A DNA stretch of 64,000 nt from JAPKZH01 sp963715635. GTDB taxonomy: Bacteria; Acidobacteriota; Aminicenantia; Aminicenantales; UBA4085. Positions within the stretch are counted from its first letter, which is position 1. Each line of letters begins with the position of its first letter. The translations under genes and the position numbers were made by a program. The stretch covers positions 2,790,001-2,854,000 of the forward strand of contig OY970261.1 of the NCBI GenBank assembly GCA_963715635.1. The letters run 5' to 3'. Of this stretch, positions 18,822 through 26,073 are shown one piece after another. The notes below the pieces were generated by a model. The model saw only the letters and a list, made by a program, of their open reading frames with translations, did not search any database and was not told where the DNA came from.

Positions 18822-19337
18822 CTATCGCGGAATTTGCAACGATATCCCTTTTTGTTGAAGGCTAAAAACCAACGTCCCGATATCCCTGTGCAGGTTGTCT
18901 ATTCTTTGGCGATCTCTCTGATCGGGAAAGTTCATATGCCCAATCAAATTTCGTGGGGTTACTATTCCCTCGACCTTCGCAATCCATTGGTCAATATCTG
19001 GAAATATTGGAAGAAAGAGACTGCTGTTCTCGCGGATAATGGTGTTTAGGGTCGTAAGGTAGATATAATGAATGTCGTGCAATCCAGGTGACGTATGCTG
19101 AGGTTGTCTTGAGTACCGGCTGCGTGTTTCAAGAACTTTTTTAATCGTCTTGGGGGTCACAGCTAAGTTCCACCACGCCGGTCCAATCTGGACCGACAAA
19201 ACGGAATGAACTACGATTCGTAAGATATTTTCGATCGCGTATAGCTTCCAATAAGAATTCCTCCCGAGATATCTCCCACAGCGTTCGACTCTCTGTGCAT
19301 CGTATGAATAGTTACGGAAATCACGAACCACGGGCAT
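18822..19337 (-). CDS. HEPN-domain protein, Swt1-like (probable RNase)
   Basis: The product has 171 residues. The N-terminal helix pair (YWKLYAIENILRIVVHSVL, then GPAWW) matches the opening of Swt1-like HEPN domains (LY-x-x-EN-x-LR ... WW). Near residue 132 it has PRNLIGHMNF, containing R-N-x3-H, the HEPN catalytic R-x4-6-H motif with a polar residue after Arg. HEPN proteins of this type are usually metal-independent RNases in toxin-antitoxin or phage-defence systems. The start is ATG 19337, overlapping the TGA of the previous gene by one base and preceded by an excellent AGGAGGT. It is the third of four tightly packed genes, the others being small HTH proteins. The target and role are unknown. 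Confidence 0.7.
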   Translation of the reverse strand: MPVVRDFRNYSYDAQRVERCGRYLGRNSYWKLYAIENILRIVVHSVLSVQIGPAWWNLAVTPKTIKKVLETRSRYSRQPQHTSPGLHDIHYIYLTTLNTIIRENSSLFLPIFPDIDQWIAKVEGIVTPRNLIGHMNFPDQRDRQRIDNLHRDIGTLVFSLQQKGISLQIPR

Positions 19338-19546
19338 CAGGACCTCCTAGCACGCCTTGATTTCTTAGCGAGATATAAATACTGGGAAATCACTTGTGCC
19401 GTAGTGCCGAGGAGATCAGCAATTTCAATATTAGTAAAACCCGCCACGCTTAATTGGGCGGCTTTTTCCCGTTGGCTTGCACCTTTCATGTATTGAAGCA
19501 AAAGCAGTCCGAGCAAGCGCTCAATTCGGTCAATTCGTTGTTCCAT
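19337..19546 (-). CDS. small HTH protein (cassette gene 2)
   Basis: The 69-residue product has an N-terminal amphipathic helix (MEQRIDRIERLLGLLLLQYM), then a helix-turn-helix (KAAQLSVAGFTNIEIADLLG, recognition helix TTAQVISQYLYLAKK), and a basic tail. It resembles the HTH half of sigma-like or MerR/MarR-like small regulators, but I cannot assign a named family. ATG 19546 follows GGGAGG. It starts 2 bases after the previous gene and its TGA overlaps the HEPN start. Confidence 0.65.
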   Translation of the reverse strand: MEQRIDRIERLLGLLLLQYMKGASQREKAAQLSVAGFTNIEIADLLGTTAQVISQYLYLAKKSRRARRS

Positions 19547-19548
19547 GT

Positions 19549-19791
19549 TTACCGCCTCCCTCTACCCATTCTTGTGCGGAGGTTCGTCGTCAATGTCCTA
19601 ATAGTATCCGCCGTTGTATTCAAAACACTGGCAATAGTGTGGTTATCCAGGCCAGCCATCTTGAGCGCCCGAGCAGATTCAGTGGTGCTTTTCTCTGAAG
19701 CCACTAACATTGCTGTGAGATTCACAAGCAAATCAAGTCGCTCAAGAACTTCCTCTAATACCTCTAATTCCGTTCTAACTTTTCGAGGCAC
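19549..19791 (-). CDS. small HTH protein (cassette gene 1)
   Basis: The 80-residue product is clearly built like its neighbour: a long helix (ELEVLEEVLERLDLLVNLTA), then a helix-turn-helix (ARALKMAGLDNHTIASVLNT, recognition helix TADTIRTLTTNLRTR) and the basic tail MGRGRR. The start is GTG 19791, preceded by AAGGAGGG. It is the first gene of the four-gene cassette. A leading HTH pair could repress the cassette or neutralise the HEPN protein. Confidence 0.65.
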   Translation of the reverse strand: MPRKVRTELEVLEEVLERLDLLVNLTAMLVASEKSTTESARALKMAGLDNHTIASVLNTTADTIRTLTTNLRTRMGRGRR

Positions 19792-20517
19792 GGCGCCCTC
19801 CTTTTTGTTCTAAAATGTGAAAAGACTGAAATTTGAGCGAAATGAGGAGCTATATATCACCGAAATCCCTACTTCTTGTTAATTTATCATAGGCCGGAAT
19901 CGGGAATGATGTCAAGGAAGCGTATGGGTAGAGATTACTGAGGTTCTGCATATTTCAGACTAAGTTCATCTCGAGCTTAAAGACAAGAACGGAAACGCAA
20001 AGGAAACAAGAGGCTCCCACGAGACAGAGTCAAAACCAGAAGAGTAAGGGAAATCCTCAGTTAGGTCAGGATCGACGTATAAATTCGAGGAATGGCCTGG
20101 AGGTGAGGACGTTCTCACCTTGTCTGTAATGTATGTTAAGGAACTTAAAAAGGTGGTAGAGGACGGGGTCTCACAAGGATTCATCACGGGGTTGCTCTTA
20201 GTCATTAGGAAGTAGGGCATTTTGGCTTCCTCCTAGCCAGCCAGCTCCTCCCCCGCTTTTCCTTCGTCATGGAAGCCCTAACTGTGTCGCAATAATCTTC
20301 TCGGGCAGAGAACGGCATTTTCCCCATATAAAAGCGAGTCGGACAACAACTATAATGTAAACTAGTTACGCAGGATATTTTACTTATTATCAATAACTTA
20401 CAACTTTTTCAAATTTGCGTAAGATTGATATTTTGTAACTCATTTTAAAGTCAATATTTATGGGTTCTATTTTTGCCAGTTTTCGTTTTTTGACAGCCCT
20501 GTAGAAAAGAGGCCTGG
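19792..20517. other. AT-rich island segment without a supported gene
   Basis: Several short minus-strand frames exist (for example 19966-20220), but they have no ribosome site and unusual Ser/Pro-rich composition. I see no gene here. The section 20340-20470 is visibly AT-rich compared with its surroundings. The promoter of the HTH/HEPN cassette should lie in 19800-19880. Confidence 0.5.
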
Positions 20518-20537
20518 TCGATTCCGTCCCTCGCCAT
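20518..20537 (+). repeat. attR-like site: duplicate of tRNA-Phe 3' end
   Basis: Exact 20-base copy, in the same orientation, of 11771-11790. No tRNA body precedes it, so this is the displaced 3' end left by an integration event. It marks the right border of an ~8.8-kb island. Confidence 0.65.
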
Positions 20538-20557
20538 TCTCCCCTTTCCCAAGAATT

Positions 20558-20629
20558 GGGGTCAAACCTACTCATTACGCAGATTTCGAATTCCCTGCCT
20601 GATTATGCGTAATGAGTAGCTTTGACCCC
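20558..20629. repeat. 24-bp inverted repeat (REP-like hairpin)
   Basis: The arm 20558-20581 begins GGGGTCAAACCTACTCATTA. It is the reverse complement of 20606-20629 except for one base, with a 24-base loop. It lies 20 bases right of the attR-like repeat and just downstream of galU. GGGGTCA-type arms like this are typical of REP/BIME-like elements. A short GGGTCA string also occurs next to the IS91-like remnants at 18280 and 31076. It could also terminate galU, though there is no T run. Confidence 0.7.
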
Positions 20630-20632
20630 GGA

Positions 20633-21493
20633 TTAATCAAAAGATTTGAATAAATCCAGGAGTCGGGAACGGAATTCGGGGCGTTTGAGGGCGAGATGGA
20701 TTGTCGCTTCGATGAAGCCGAACTTGTCTCCCGCGTCAAACCGGAGGCCCTCAAAAAGCACACCGTAAACAGGCCGCGTCGCGAGCAGGTTTTTTATCGC
20801 GTCCGTGAGTTGAATCTCGACGCCCCGACGGCTCGGGATTTTTCGGATGGCCTCAAAAATATCCTCGGTGAAAACATAGCGTCCTAAAACGGCCAAGTCC
20901 GAGAATGCCTTGTCCGGCCCCGGTTTTTCGGCCAAATCCAAGATCTGGAATACGCGTTCCGAAACCCGGCGGGCGTTGACTACGCCATATTTTCTTGTCC
21001 CCTCGCTGTCGATCCTGCCCAGCACGACCACGGGCGCCTTCTGTTCATTATAGACATCGATCAGCTGCTTTGTGCACGGGGTTGGGCAATCATAAATCGT
21101 ATCGGGGTTGAGGACGACAAAAGGCTCGCCTCCGACAAACTCCTCTCCCCTGAGAACGGCGTGACCGAGGCCCAACGGCTCTTCCTGATGGATGAAGCTG
21201 AAATCGGCGAGGCGCGAGATCCGCTCGACCTCCTTGGATAATTCGGGCGTTCCCTTCTCTTTAAGAAGACCGGCAAGTTCTCGAGAGGGGCGAAAATGTT
21301 CTTCGATGACGGCTTTCCTGCGGCTGGTGATGATCCCGATCTGCTCGATCCCGGAAGCGGCGGCCTCCTCCACGGCATACTGGATAACGGGTTTATCGAC
21401 GACGGCCAGCATCTCCTTGGGCAGCGCTTTGGTCGCGGGAAGAAACCGTGTGCCGAGGCCGGCCGCGGGAATCAGGGCTTTGCGGACTCGCAT
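20633..21493 (-). CDS. galU: UTP--glucose-1-phosphate uridylyltransferase
   Basis: The start is ATG 21493, preceded by GGAG with a six-base gap; the frame also extends to a TTG without such a site. The 286-residue product has the nucleotidyltransferase signature AAGLGTRFLPATKALPKEM at the N-terminus, LGLGHAVLRGE, the EKPGPDKAFSD Lys box and the end GDKFGFIEATI. It makes UDP-glucose for envelope polysaccharides. The metal-site region reads VVLNPDTIYD where GalU usually has LPDD-like text, a small deviation that need not abolish activity. It is separated from the porin gene upstream by a terminator. Confidence 0.94.
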   Translation of the reverse strand: MRVRKALIPAAGLGTRFLPATKALPKEMLAVVDKPVIQYAVEEAAASGIEQIGIITSRRKAVIEEHFRPSRELAGLLKEKGTPELSKEVERISRLADFSFIHQEEPLGLGHAVLRGEEFVGGEPFVVLNPDTIYDCPTPCTKQLIDVYNEQKAPVVVLGRIDSEGTRKYGVVNARRVSERVFQILDLAEKPGPDKAFSDLAVLGRYVFTEDIFEAIRKIPSRRGVEIQLTDAIKNLLATRPVYGVLFEGLRFDAGDKFGFIEATIHLALKRPEFRSRLLDLFKSFD

Positions 21494-21502
21494 GTGATGC
21501 TC

Positions 21503-21556
21503 CAAAAAGAAAGAACCTTAGCCGGGGTCAAGGGCATCCTTTCTCCCGGCTAAGGT
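21503..21556 (-). terminator. rho-independent terminator after the FadL-like gene
   Basis: A perfect 12-bp stem is formed by 21545-21556 and 21515-21526 (ACCTTAGCCGGG and its complement) with an 18-base loop. On the minus strand it is followed by TTCTTTCTTTTT. It lies between the end of the FadL-like gene and galU. Confidence 0.8.
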
Positions 21557-21588
21557 CTCTGAAATTCTTTTCTTTTCTGTTATTCCGC

Positions 21589-22917
21589 TTAGAATTTGTA
21601 GCTCACAGAGATATTCGGGACGACGATCTTCATCGTATATGTGCCGGGCACGGCGTGGGCGTAATCGGGGTCAAAGAACGGATTTTGAGGATTATTGAAT
21701 GTCTTTACGAAATCGATATTCCTATCTTTGCCCATGAGGTACTCGAGGCCAATATCGATCTGGAGTCCATTGAGGTTATAGCCGAGCCCAAACGTCAAAA
21801 CATTGAAATCATAGTTGGGAAGCAGGATGTTCATCGTCCTGTCCGGGGCCGGCGAGGGATCCACGTAATAGCCCGCTCGGAAGGCCAAGGTGTCGCTGGC
21901 TTTATATTCGGCCCCGAACCGTATTTGCGTGGCATTGTCCCAGTACATGGGCATGATATCCTTGCCGCTGGCCGTCATCAAGGAATTCCAAACGGTGTCT
22001 TTATAAACCGTTTTGATCACGTCGATCTTCTTCCAATTGGTGTATTGGACATCCGCCGTGATGATGAGGTCTTCGATGGGATAGAAAGCGGCCCCGACAG
22101 CGACCCAAGCGGGCCAGGTCACATCCCGGCTCATGTCGGAGCTCGACGGCTGCTGGAGCAGGGCCAAGTTCGAGATGGTGGCAGTGCCGCTTAACTTGAC
22201 CGTGCTGGCCGTCCGGAAGGTGGCTCCCAGACTGAACATGGGGTGGGGCTTGAAGAGCACGCCAACGGTCGCCCCCAATCCCCAGCCCGTCTCACTTTCC
22301 GAATACTGGCCCAGGTCGAAATTCGTAACATAAGGTTGGAAGTCTGCCTTTCCCGCATACATATTGATGTCGAACATCCCGTAGTTGATGTTCACGGCGG
22401 CGCCGATCGAGAGCATGTCGTTTACTTTATAGGCTATTGTGGGGGCGATCGTAATCAGCCCGACCTTGCTCGACCAATCGATCGTTGTGCTGTTGCCGGA
22501 AATAAAAGCGAGCTTCTCGCTCGGCCAGTTTGAGCCAAGCCCGGACGGAGTATAAACTCCGATGGCGGCCACCAGGTTTTCCGAGATGGGATGGATATAA
22601 GCAGCCATTCCTCCCAGATAATGCTTGGTCTTGGACTGAGCATCAATGACCTGGCCAGTTCCATAGGGCGGCGGGACGGTCAATTTATAGGTGCTCGAAG
22701 GAATGATATCCGTGCCGTAGAACCCAAACGCTTTTGTCTTGAAATTCGCCAATCCTGCGGGATTCCAGTAGACAGCGCTGAAATCATCGGCTAGGCCGAC
22801 AAACGCCCCTCCCATGGCCAGGGCTCGTGAGCCAAGGCTGTTGAGGTTCAATCCGTTTGCCAGAGCCAGCGTGGAGAGCAGGGCAAACGCCAGAACGCCC
22901 GTCAAGATTTTCTTCAT
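21589..22917 (-). CDS. FadL/OmpP1/TodX-family outer-membrane transporter
   Basis: The 442-residue product has a signal peptide (cleavage after ALA, then NGLNLNSLG) and the family opening SRALAMGGAFVGLADDFSAV followed by YWNPAGLANF, the conserved N-terminal plug of FadL-type channels. It ends with Phe (NISVSYKF), as barrels do. Such proteins let hydrophobic compounds or long-chain fatty acids cross the outer membrane. The ATG at 22917 follows AGGAGG. It has its own promoter and a strong terminator, so it is monocistronic. Confidence 0.9.
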   Translation of the reverse strand: MKKILTGVLAFALLSTLALANGLNLNSLGSRALAMGGAFVGLADDFSAVYWNPAGLANFKTKAFGFYGTDIIPSSTYKLTVPPPYGTGQVIDAQSKTKHYLGGMAAYIHPISENLVAAIGVYTPSGLGSNWPSEKLAFISGNSTTIDWSSKVGLITIAPTIAYKVNDMLSIGAAVNINYGMFDINMYAGKADFQPYVTNFDLGQYSESETGWGLGATVGVLFKPHPMFSLGATFRTASTVKLSGTATISNLALLQQPSSSDMSRDVTWPAWVAVGAAFYPIEDLIITADVQYTNWKKIDVIKTVYKDTVWNSLMTASGKDIMPMYWDNATQIRFGAEYKASDTLAFRAGYYVDPSPAPDRTMNILLPNYDFNVLTFGLGYNLNGLQIDIGLEYLMGKDRNIDFVKTFNNPQNPFFDPDYAHAVPGTYTMKIVVPNISVSYKF

Positions 22918-22947
22918 CCTAACCTCCTGCGATGGATTTATCTTTTC

Positions 22948-22976
22948 TGTTTACAAAATTTTCTCTGGAATGTCAA
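22948..22976 (-). promoter_or_regulatory. sigma70-type promoter of the FadL-like gene
   Basis: On the minus strand TTGACA (22971-22976) and TAAACA (22948-22953) are separated by 17 bases, followed by AGGAGG and the start codon at 22917. The -35 is perfect and the -10 weak. Confidence 0.5.
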
Positions 22977-22999
22977 CGGATATATTGGCCGAGCCCGAG

Positions 23000-23020
23000 A
23001 AAATCGATATTTTTTATCGA
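23000..23020 (-). terminator. possible terminator after clpB
   Basis: On the minus strand TCGATA and TATCGA (23015-23020 and 23004-23009) form a short stem followed by TTTT. It is AT-rich and so weak. Confidence 0.4.
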
Positions 23021-23022
23021 CT

Positions 23023-25599
23023 TTATTTGGAAAACGTCAATTCGCCTGTGGCGTCCACATCGATCTTGGCCACATCCCCCTCTCGAAATTCTCCGGCCAA
23101 TATTTTCATGGCCAGCGGGTTCTGGATGTCCTGCTGAATGGTCCTTTTGAGCGGCCTGGCTCCGAAGAGCGGGTCATATCCCCTTTCCGCCAGCAGCTCC
23201 CTGGCCTTCCGGCTGACATCAATCCCGATCTTGCGCTCCTCAAGCCTCTTCCTGAGGAGGTCCAATTGCAAATCCACGACTTTGAGGATCGTGCTCTTGG
23301 ACAACGATTTGAAGATGACGACTTCATCGATGCGGTTGAGGAATTCCGGCCGGAAATGGCTCTCCAGGATCTTTTTCACCTCCCGCTCCATCACCTCATA
23401 ATCCTGGCTGAACTCCTTGATGATCTGGCCTCCCAGGTTTGAGGTCATGATGATCAGGGTGTTCTTGAAATCGACGGTCCGGCCCTTCCCGTCCGTCAGC
23501 CGCCCATCGTCCAGGATCTGGAGCAGGATGTTGAAGACATCGGGATGGGCTTTTTCAATCTCATCCAGGAGGATAATCGAATACGGGCGGCGCTTGACCG
23601 CTTCCGTGAGTTGGCCGCCTTCTTCGTATCCCACATAGCCCGGCGGCGCTCCAATCAAGCGGGAGACGGTATGCTTTTCCATGTACTCGGACATGTCCAG
23701 CCTGACCAAGGCTTTCTCCGAGTCAAAGAGAAACTCGGCGAGCGCCCGTGCCAGCTCGGTCTTCCCCACTCCCGTCGGCCCCATAAAGATAAATGACCCC
23801 AGAGGCCGTGAGGCGTCCTGGATCCCCGCCCTGGCCCTTCGGATCGTGTCGGAAACAGCCCGCAGGGCATGGTCCTGGCCGACGACGCGATTGGACAGGC
23901 TGGCCTCCATCTTGATCAGCCGTTCCACATCGCCTTCCAGCATTTTCGAGACAGGGATTCCCGTCCATTTCGAGATCACTTCCGCCACGTCCTCCTCGTC
24001 CACCTCCTCTTTGAGCATCTTCTTCGTTTTCTGGACCTCGGCCAGCTCGCGGCTTAGCTTGTCCAACTCCTTGCCTGTCTCGATCAATTTTCCATAGCGG
24101 ATCTCGGCAACCTTCTCCAACTCGCCTCGCCGTTCGGCATTCTGCTCTTCGATCCTCAGGGCATCTTGCCGCTCCTTGAGCTTCTTGCCGGCATCAATCA
24201 GATCTTTTTCCTTTTGCCACTGGGCCTTGAGCCCACCGCTTTTTTCCTTCAGGTCGGCCAGCTCCTTATTCAGCTTGTCAAGCTTTTCCTTGGAGCTTTT
24301 ATCCTTCTCTTTTTTGAGGGCTTGCCGCTCGATTTCAATCTGGAGGATCCTGCGCTCGAGCTCATCGATCTCCTCGGGCATGCTATCGATCTCGATCCGG
24401 ATACGGGAAGCGGCTTCGTCGATCAAATCAATGGCCTTGTCGGGCAGATAGCGACCGGTGATATAGCGGTTGGAAAGGGTCGCCGCAGCGACGAGCGCCG
24501 AATCCTTGATCCTGACGCCGTGGTGGATCTCGTATTTCTCCTTCAAGCCCCGCAAAATCGAGATGGTGTCCTCGACCGTCGGTTCCCCGACATAGACCTG
24601 CTGGAAGCGTCGTTCGAGGGCCGCATCTTTCTCGATGTGCTTCTGATATTCGTTCAGCGTGGTGGCCCCGATACAGTGCAGCTCTCCCCTGGCCAAAGGA
24701 GGTTTGAGCATGTTGGATGCGTCCACGGCGCCCTCCGCCGCGCCCGCGCCAATGATGGTGTGCAGCTCGTCGATGAATAGAATGATCTCGCCCTCGGATT
24801 CCTTGATCTCTTTGAGAATGGCCTTCAAGCGGTCCTCGAATTCTCCACGGTATTTTGTCCCGGCCACCAGAGAGCCCATGTCGAGCGAGATCAGCCGCTT
24901 GTTTTTAAGCGGCTGGGGGACATCGCCGTTGGCGATCCTTTGGGCCAGCCCTTCGACAATGGCCGTCTTTCCCACGCCCGCCTCGCCGATCAGTACCGGG
25001 TTGTTTTTCGTCCGGCGGGACAGGACCTGGATGACTCGCCGGATTTCATCCTCGCGGCCGATGACGGGGTCGAGCTTTCCCTGCCGGGCCAGAGCGGTAA
25101 AATCCCTGGCATATTTTTCGAGGACCTGGTACTTGCCCTCAGGCTGGGGGTCGGTGATCCGCAGTGTCCCCCGGACGGCCTTGAGAGCCTCAAGCACGGC
25201 CTCTTCCGTGACGCCGTTTTCGCCCAGAATCCGGCCGGCCTCGGACGATTTGTCTTTGAGCATGGCCAAAAACAAATGCTCTGTCGAGATATACTCGTCT
25301 TTGAGCTTGTCCGCTTCTTTCTGAGCATCGCTCATGATTTGACGAAGCGCCGAAGACAGAAAGACCTCTGCGCCCTGCACTTTCGGTATCTTCTGGAGCG
25401 ACGTTTCCAGCGCTCCCAATATTCTTGACTTGTTGGCGCCGATTTTGGCCAGCAGCGAGCCGACGATATTCTCCTCCCGGGTCAGGAAACTCCACAGGAG
25501 ATGTTCGGGCTGGACTTGCTGGTGCCCCAGCTGCTCCGCTTTGGACTGGGCGGCCTGGAAGGCTTCTTGCGACATGACCGTATATTTGTCCCAGCGCAT
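23023..25599 (-). CDS. clpB: ATP-dependent disaggregase ClpB
   Basis: The start is ATG 25599 (MRWDKYTVMSQEAFQAAQ), preceded by AAGGAGA; a longer in-frame extension has no such support. The 858-residue product has the Clp N-domain, AAA-1 with Walker A GEAGVGKTAIVEGLAQR, the coiled-coil middle domain (about 400-520) that separates ClpB from ClpA/C, and AAA-2 with Walker A GPTGVGKTELARALAEFLFD and the arginine-finger region FRPEFLNRIDE. With DnaK it rescues aggregated proteins after stress. No CIRCE element is seen upstream; a sigma70-like promoter is. Confidence 0.97.
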   Translation of the reverse strand: MRWDKYTVMSQEAFQAAQSKAEQLGHQQVQPEHLLWSFLTREENIVGSLLAKIGANKSRILGALETSLQKIPKVQGAEVFLSSALRQIMSDAQKEADKLKDEYISTEHLFLAMLKDKSSEAGRILGENGVTEEAVLEALKAVRGTLRITDPQPEGKYQVLEKYARDFTALARQGKLDPVIGREDEIRRVIQVLSRRTKNNPVLIGEAGVGKTAIVEGLAQRIANGDVPQPLKNKRLISLDMGSLVAGTKYRGEFEDRLKAILKEIKESEGEIILFIDELHTIIGAGAAEGAVDASNMLKPPLARGELHCIGATTLNEYQKHIEKDAALERRFQQVYVGEPTVEDTISILRGLKEKYEIHHGVRIKDSALVAAATLSNRYITGRYLPDKAIDLIDEAASRIRIEIDSMPEEIDELERRILQIEIERQALKKEKDKSSKEKLDKLNKELADLKEKSGGLKAQWQKEKDLIDAGKKLKERQDALRIEEQNAERRGELEKVAEIRYGKLIETGKELDKLSRELAEVQKTKKMLKEEVDEEDVAEVISKWTGIPVSKMLEGDVERLIKMEASLSNRVVGQDHALRAVSDTIRRARAGIQDASRPLGSFIFMGPTGVGKTELARALAEFLFDSEKALVRLDMSEYMEKHTVSRLIGAPPGYVGYEEGGQLTEAVKRRPYSIILLDEIEKAHPDVFNILLQILDDGRLTDGKGRTVDFKNTLIIMTSNLGGQIIKEFSQDYEVMEREVKKILESHFRPEFLNRIDEVVIFKSLSKSTILKVVDLQLDLLRKRLEERKIGIDVSRKARELLAERGYDPLFGARPLKRTIQQDIQNPLAMKILAGEFREGDVAKIDVDATGELTFSK

Positions 25600-25627
25600 G
25601 ATTCGTCTCCTTAAAAATGCAACTAAA

Positions 25628-25656
25628 TAGATAGGTTTTCCTGAAGACGTTGTCAA
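25628..25656 (-). promoter_or_regulatory. probable clpB promoter
   Basis: On the minus strand TTGACA (25651-25656) and TATCTA (25628-25633) are 17 bases apart and lie 29 bases before the clpB start. The -35 is perfect and the -10 matches only its first half. Confidence 0.5.
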
Positions 25657-25690
25657 GTCCTAGGCCGGGGAAGATTTTCCCCCTCCCCCC

Positions 25691-25720
25691 TTGACAATTG
25701 CGAAAAAATAGATATTTAAT
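25691..25720 (+). promoter_or_regulatory. promoter of the acidic orphan gene
   Basis: TTGACA (25691-25696), an 18-base spacer and TTTAAT (25715-25720) lie 18 bases before ATG 25738. It is divergent from the clpB promoter, 34 bases away. Confidence 0.55.
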
Positions 25721-25737
25721 TCCGTATAGGGTTAAGC

Positions 25738-26073
25738 ATGGAAGAAATCGAAATCTCGAGCTGGCTGACGCTGGACGCAATCAAAAAGAAGGCAGAAGTC
25801 GTCGAGAAGGTCGGCAACCTGCAGACAGGCCACAGCATGTCCGTGTTCTGCCAGATTGAGGAGGACTACCTGGAGCTCGTGTACAGCGACTCGACGGCCA
25901 ATTATCTCCGCCGCTACGAGGACAAGGACGAATTCGAGGTCGGCATCGAGCAGCGCAAAGAAGATGACGGTGAGGCACCCTACGAAGAGGAGCGCGAGCC
26001 CGATGAGGATTACGAGGAAGAGGAAGAAGGGGAAGAGGACTACGAAGCCGAAGACGAATCCGACAATTATTGA
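25738..26073 (+). CDS. acidic-tailed hypothetical protein
   Basis: The 111-residue product has two parts. Residues 1-70 are a plausible compact domain (MEEIEISSWLTLDAIKKKAE, FCQIEEDYLELVYSDS). Residues 75-111 are almost only Glu/Asp/Tyr (EEEREPDEDYEEEEEGEE). I do not recognise the family. The acidic tail suggests a chaperone-like or nucleic-acid-mimic contact surface. It is divergent from clpB, has its own promoter, and its 3' end overlaps the 3' end of mutS by seven bases. Confidence 0.65.
   Translation: MEEIEISSWLTLDAIKKKAEVVEKVGNLQTGHSMSVFCQIEEDYLELVYSDSTANYLRRYEDKDEFEVGIEQRKEDDGEAPYEEEREPDEDYEEEEEGEEDYEAEDESDNY

Noticed and set aside
19966..20220. 84-residue Ser/Pro-rich minus-strand frame
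   Set aside because: No ribosome site, biased composition, and not linked to a neighbour.
25600..25737. CIRCE or sigma32-type heat-shock control of clpB
   Set aside because: No TTAGCACTC/GAGTGCTAA pair and no CCCCAT-type -10; only a sigma70-like promoter is visible.
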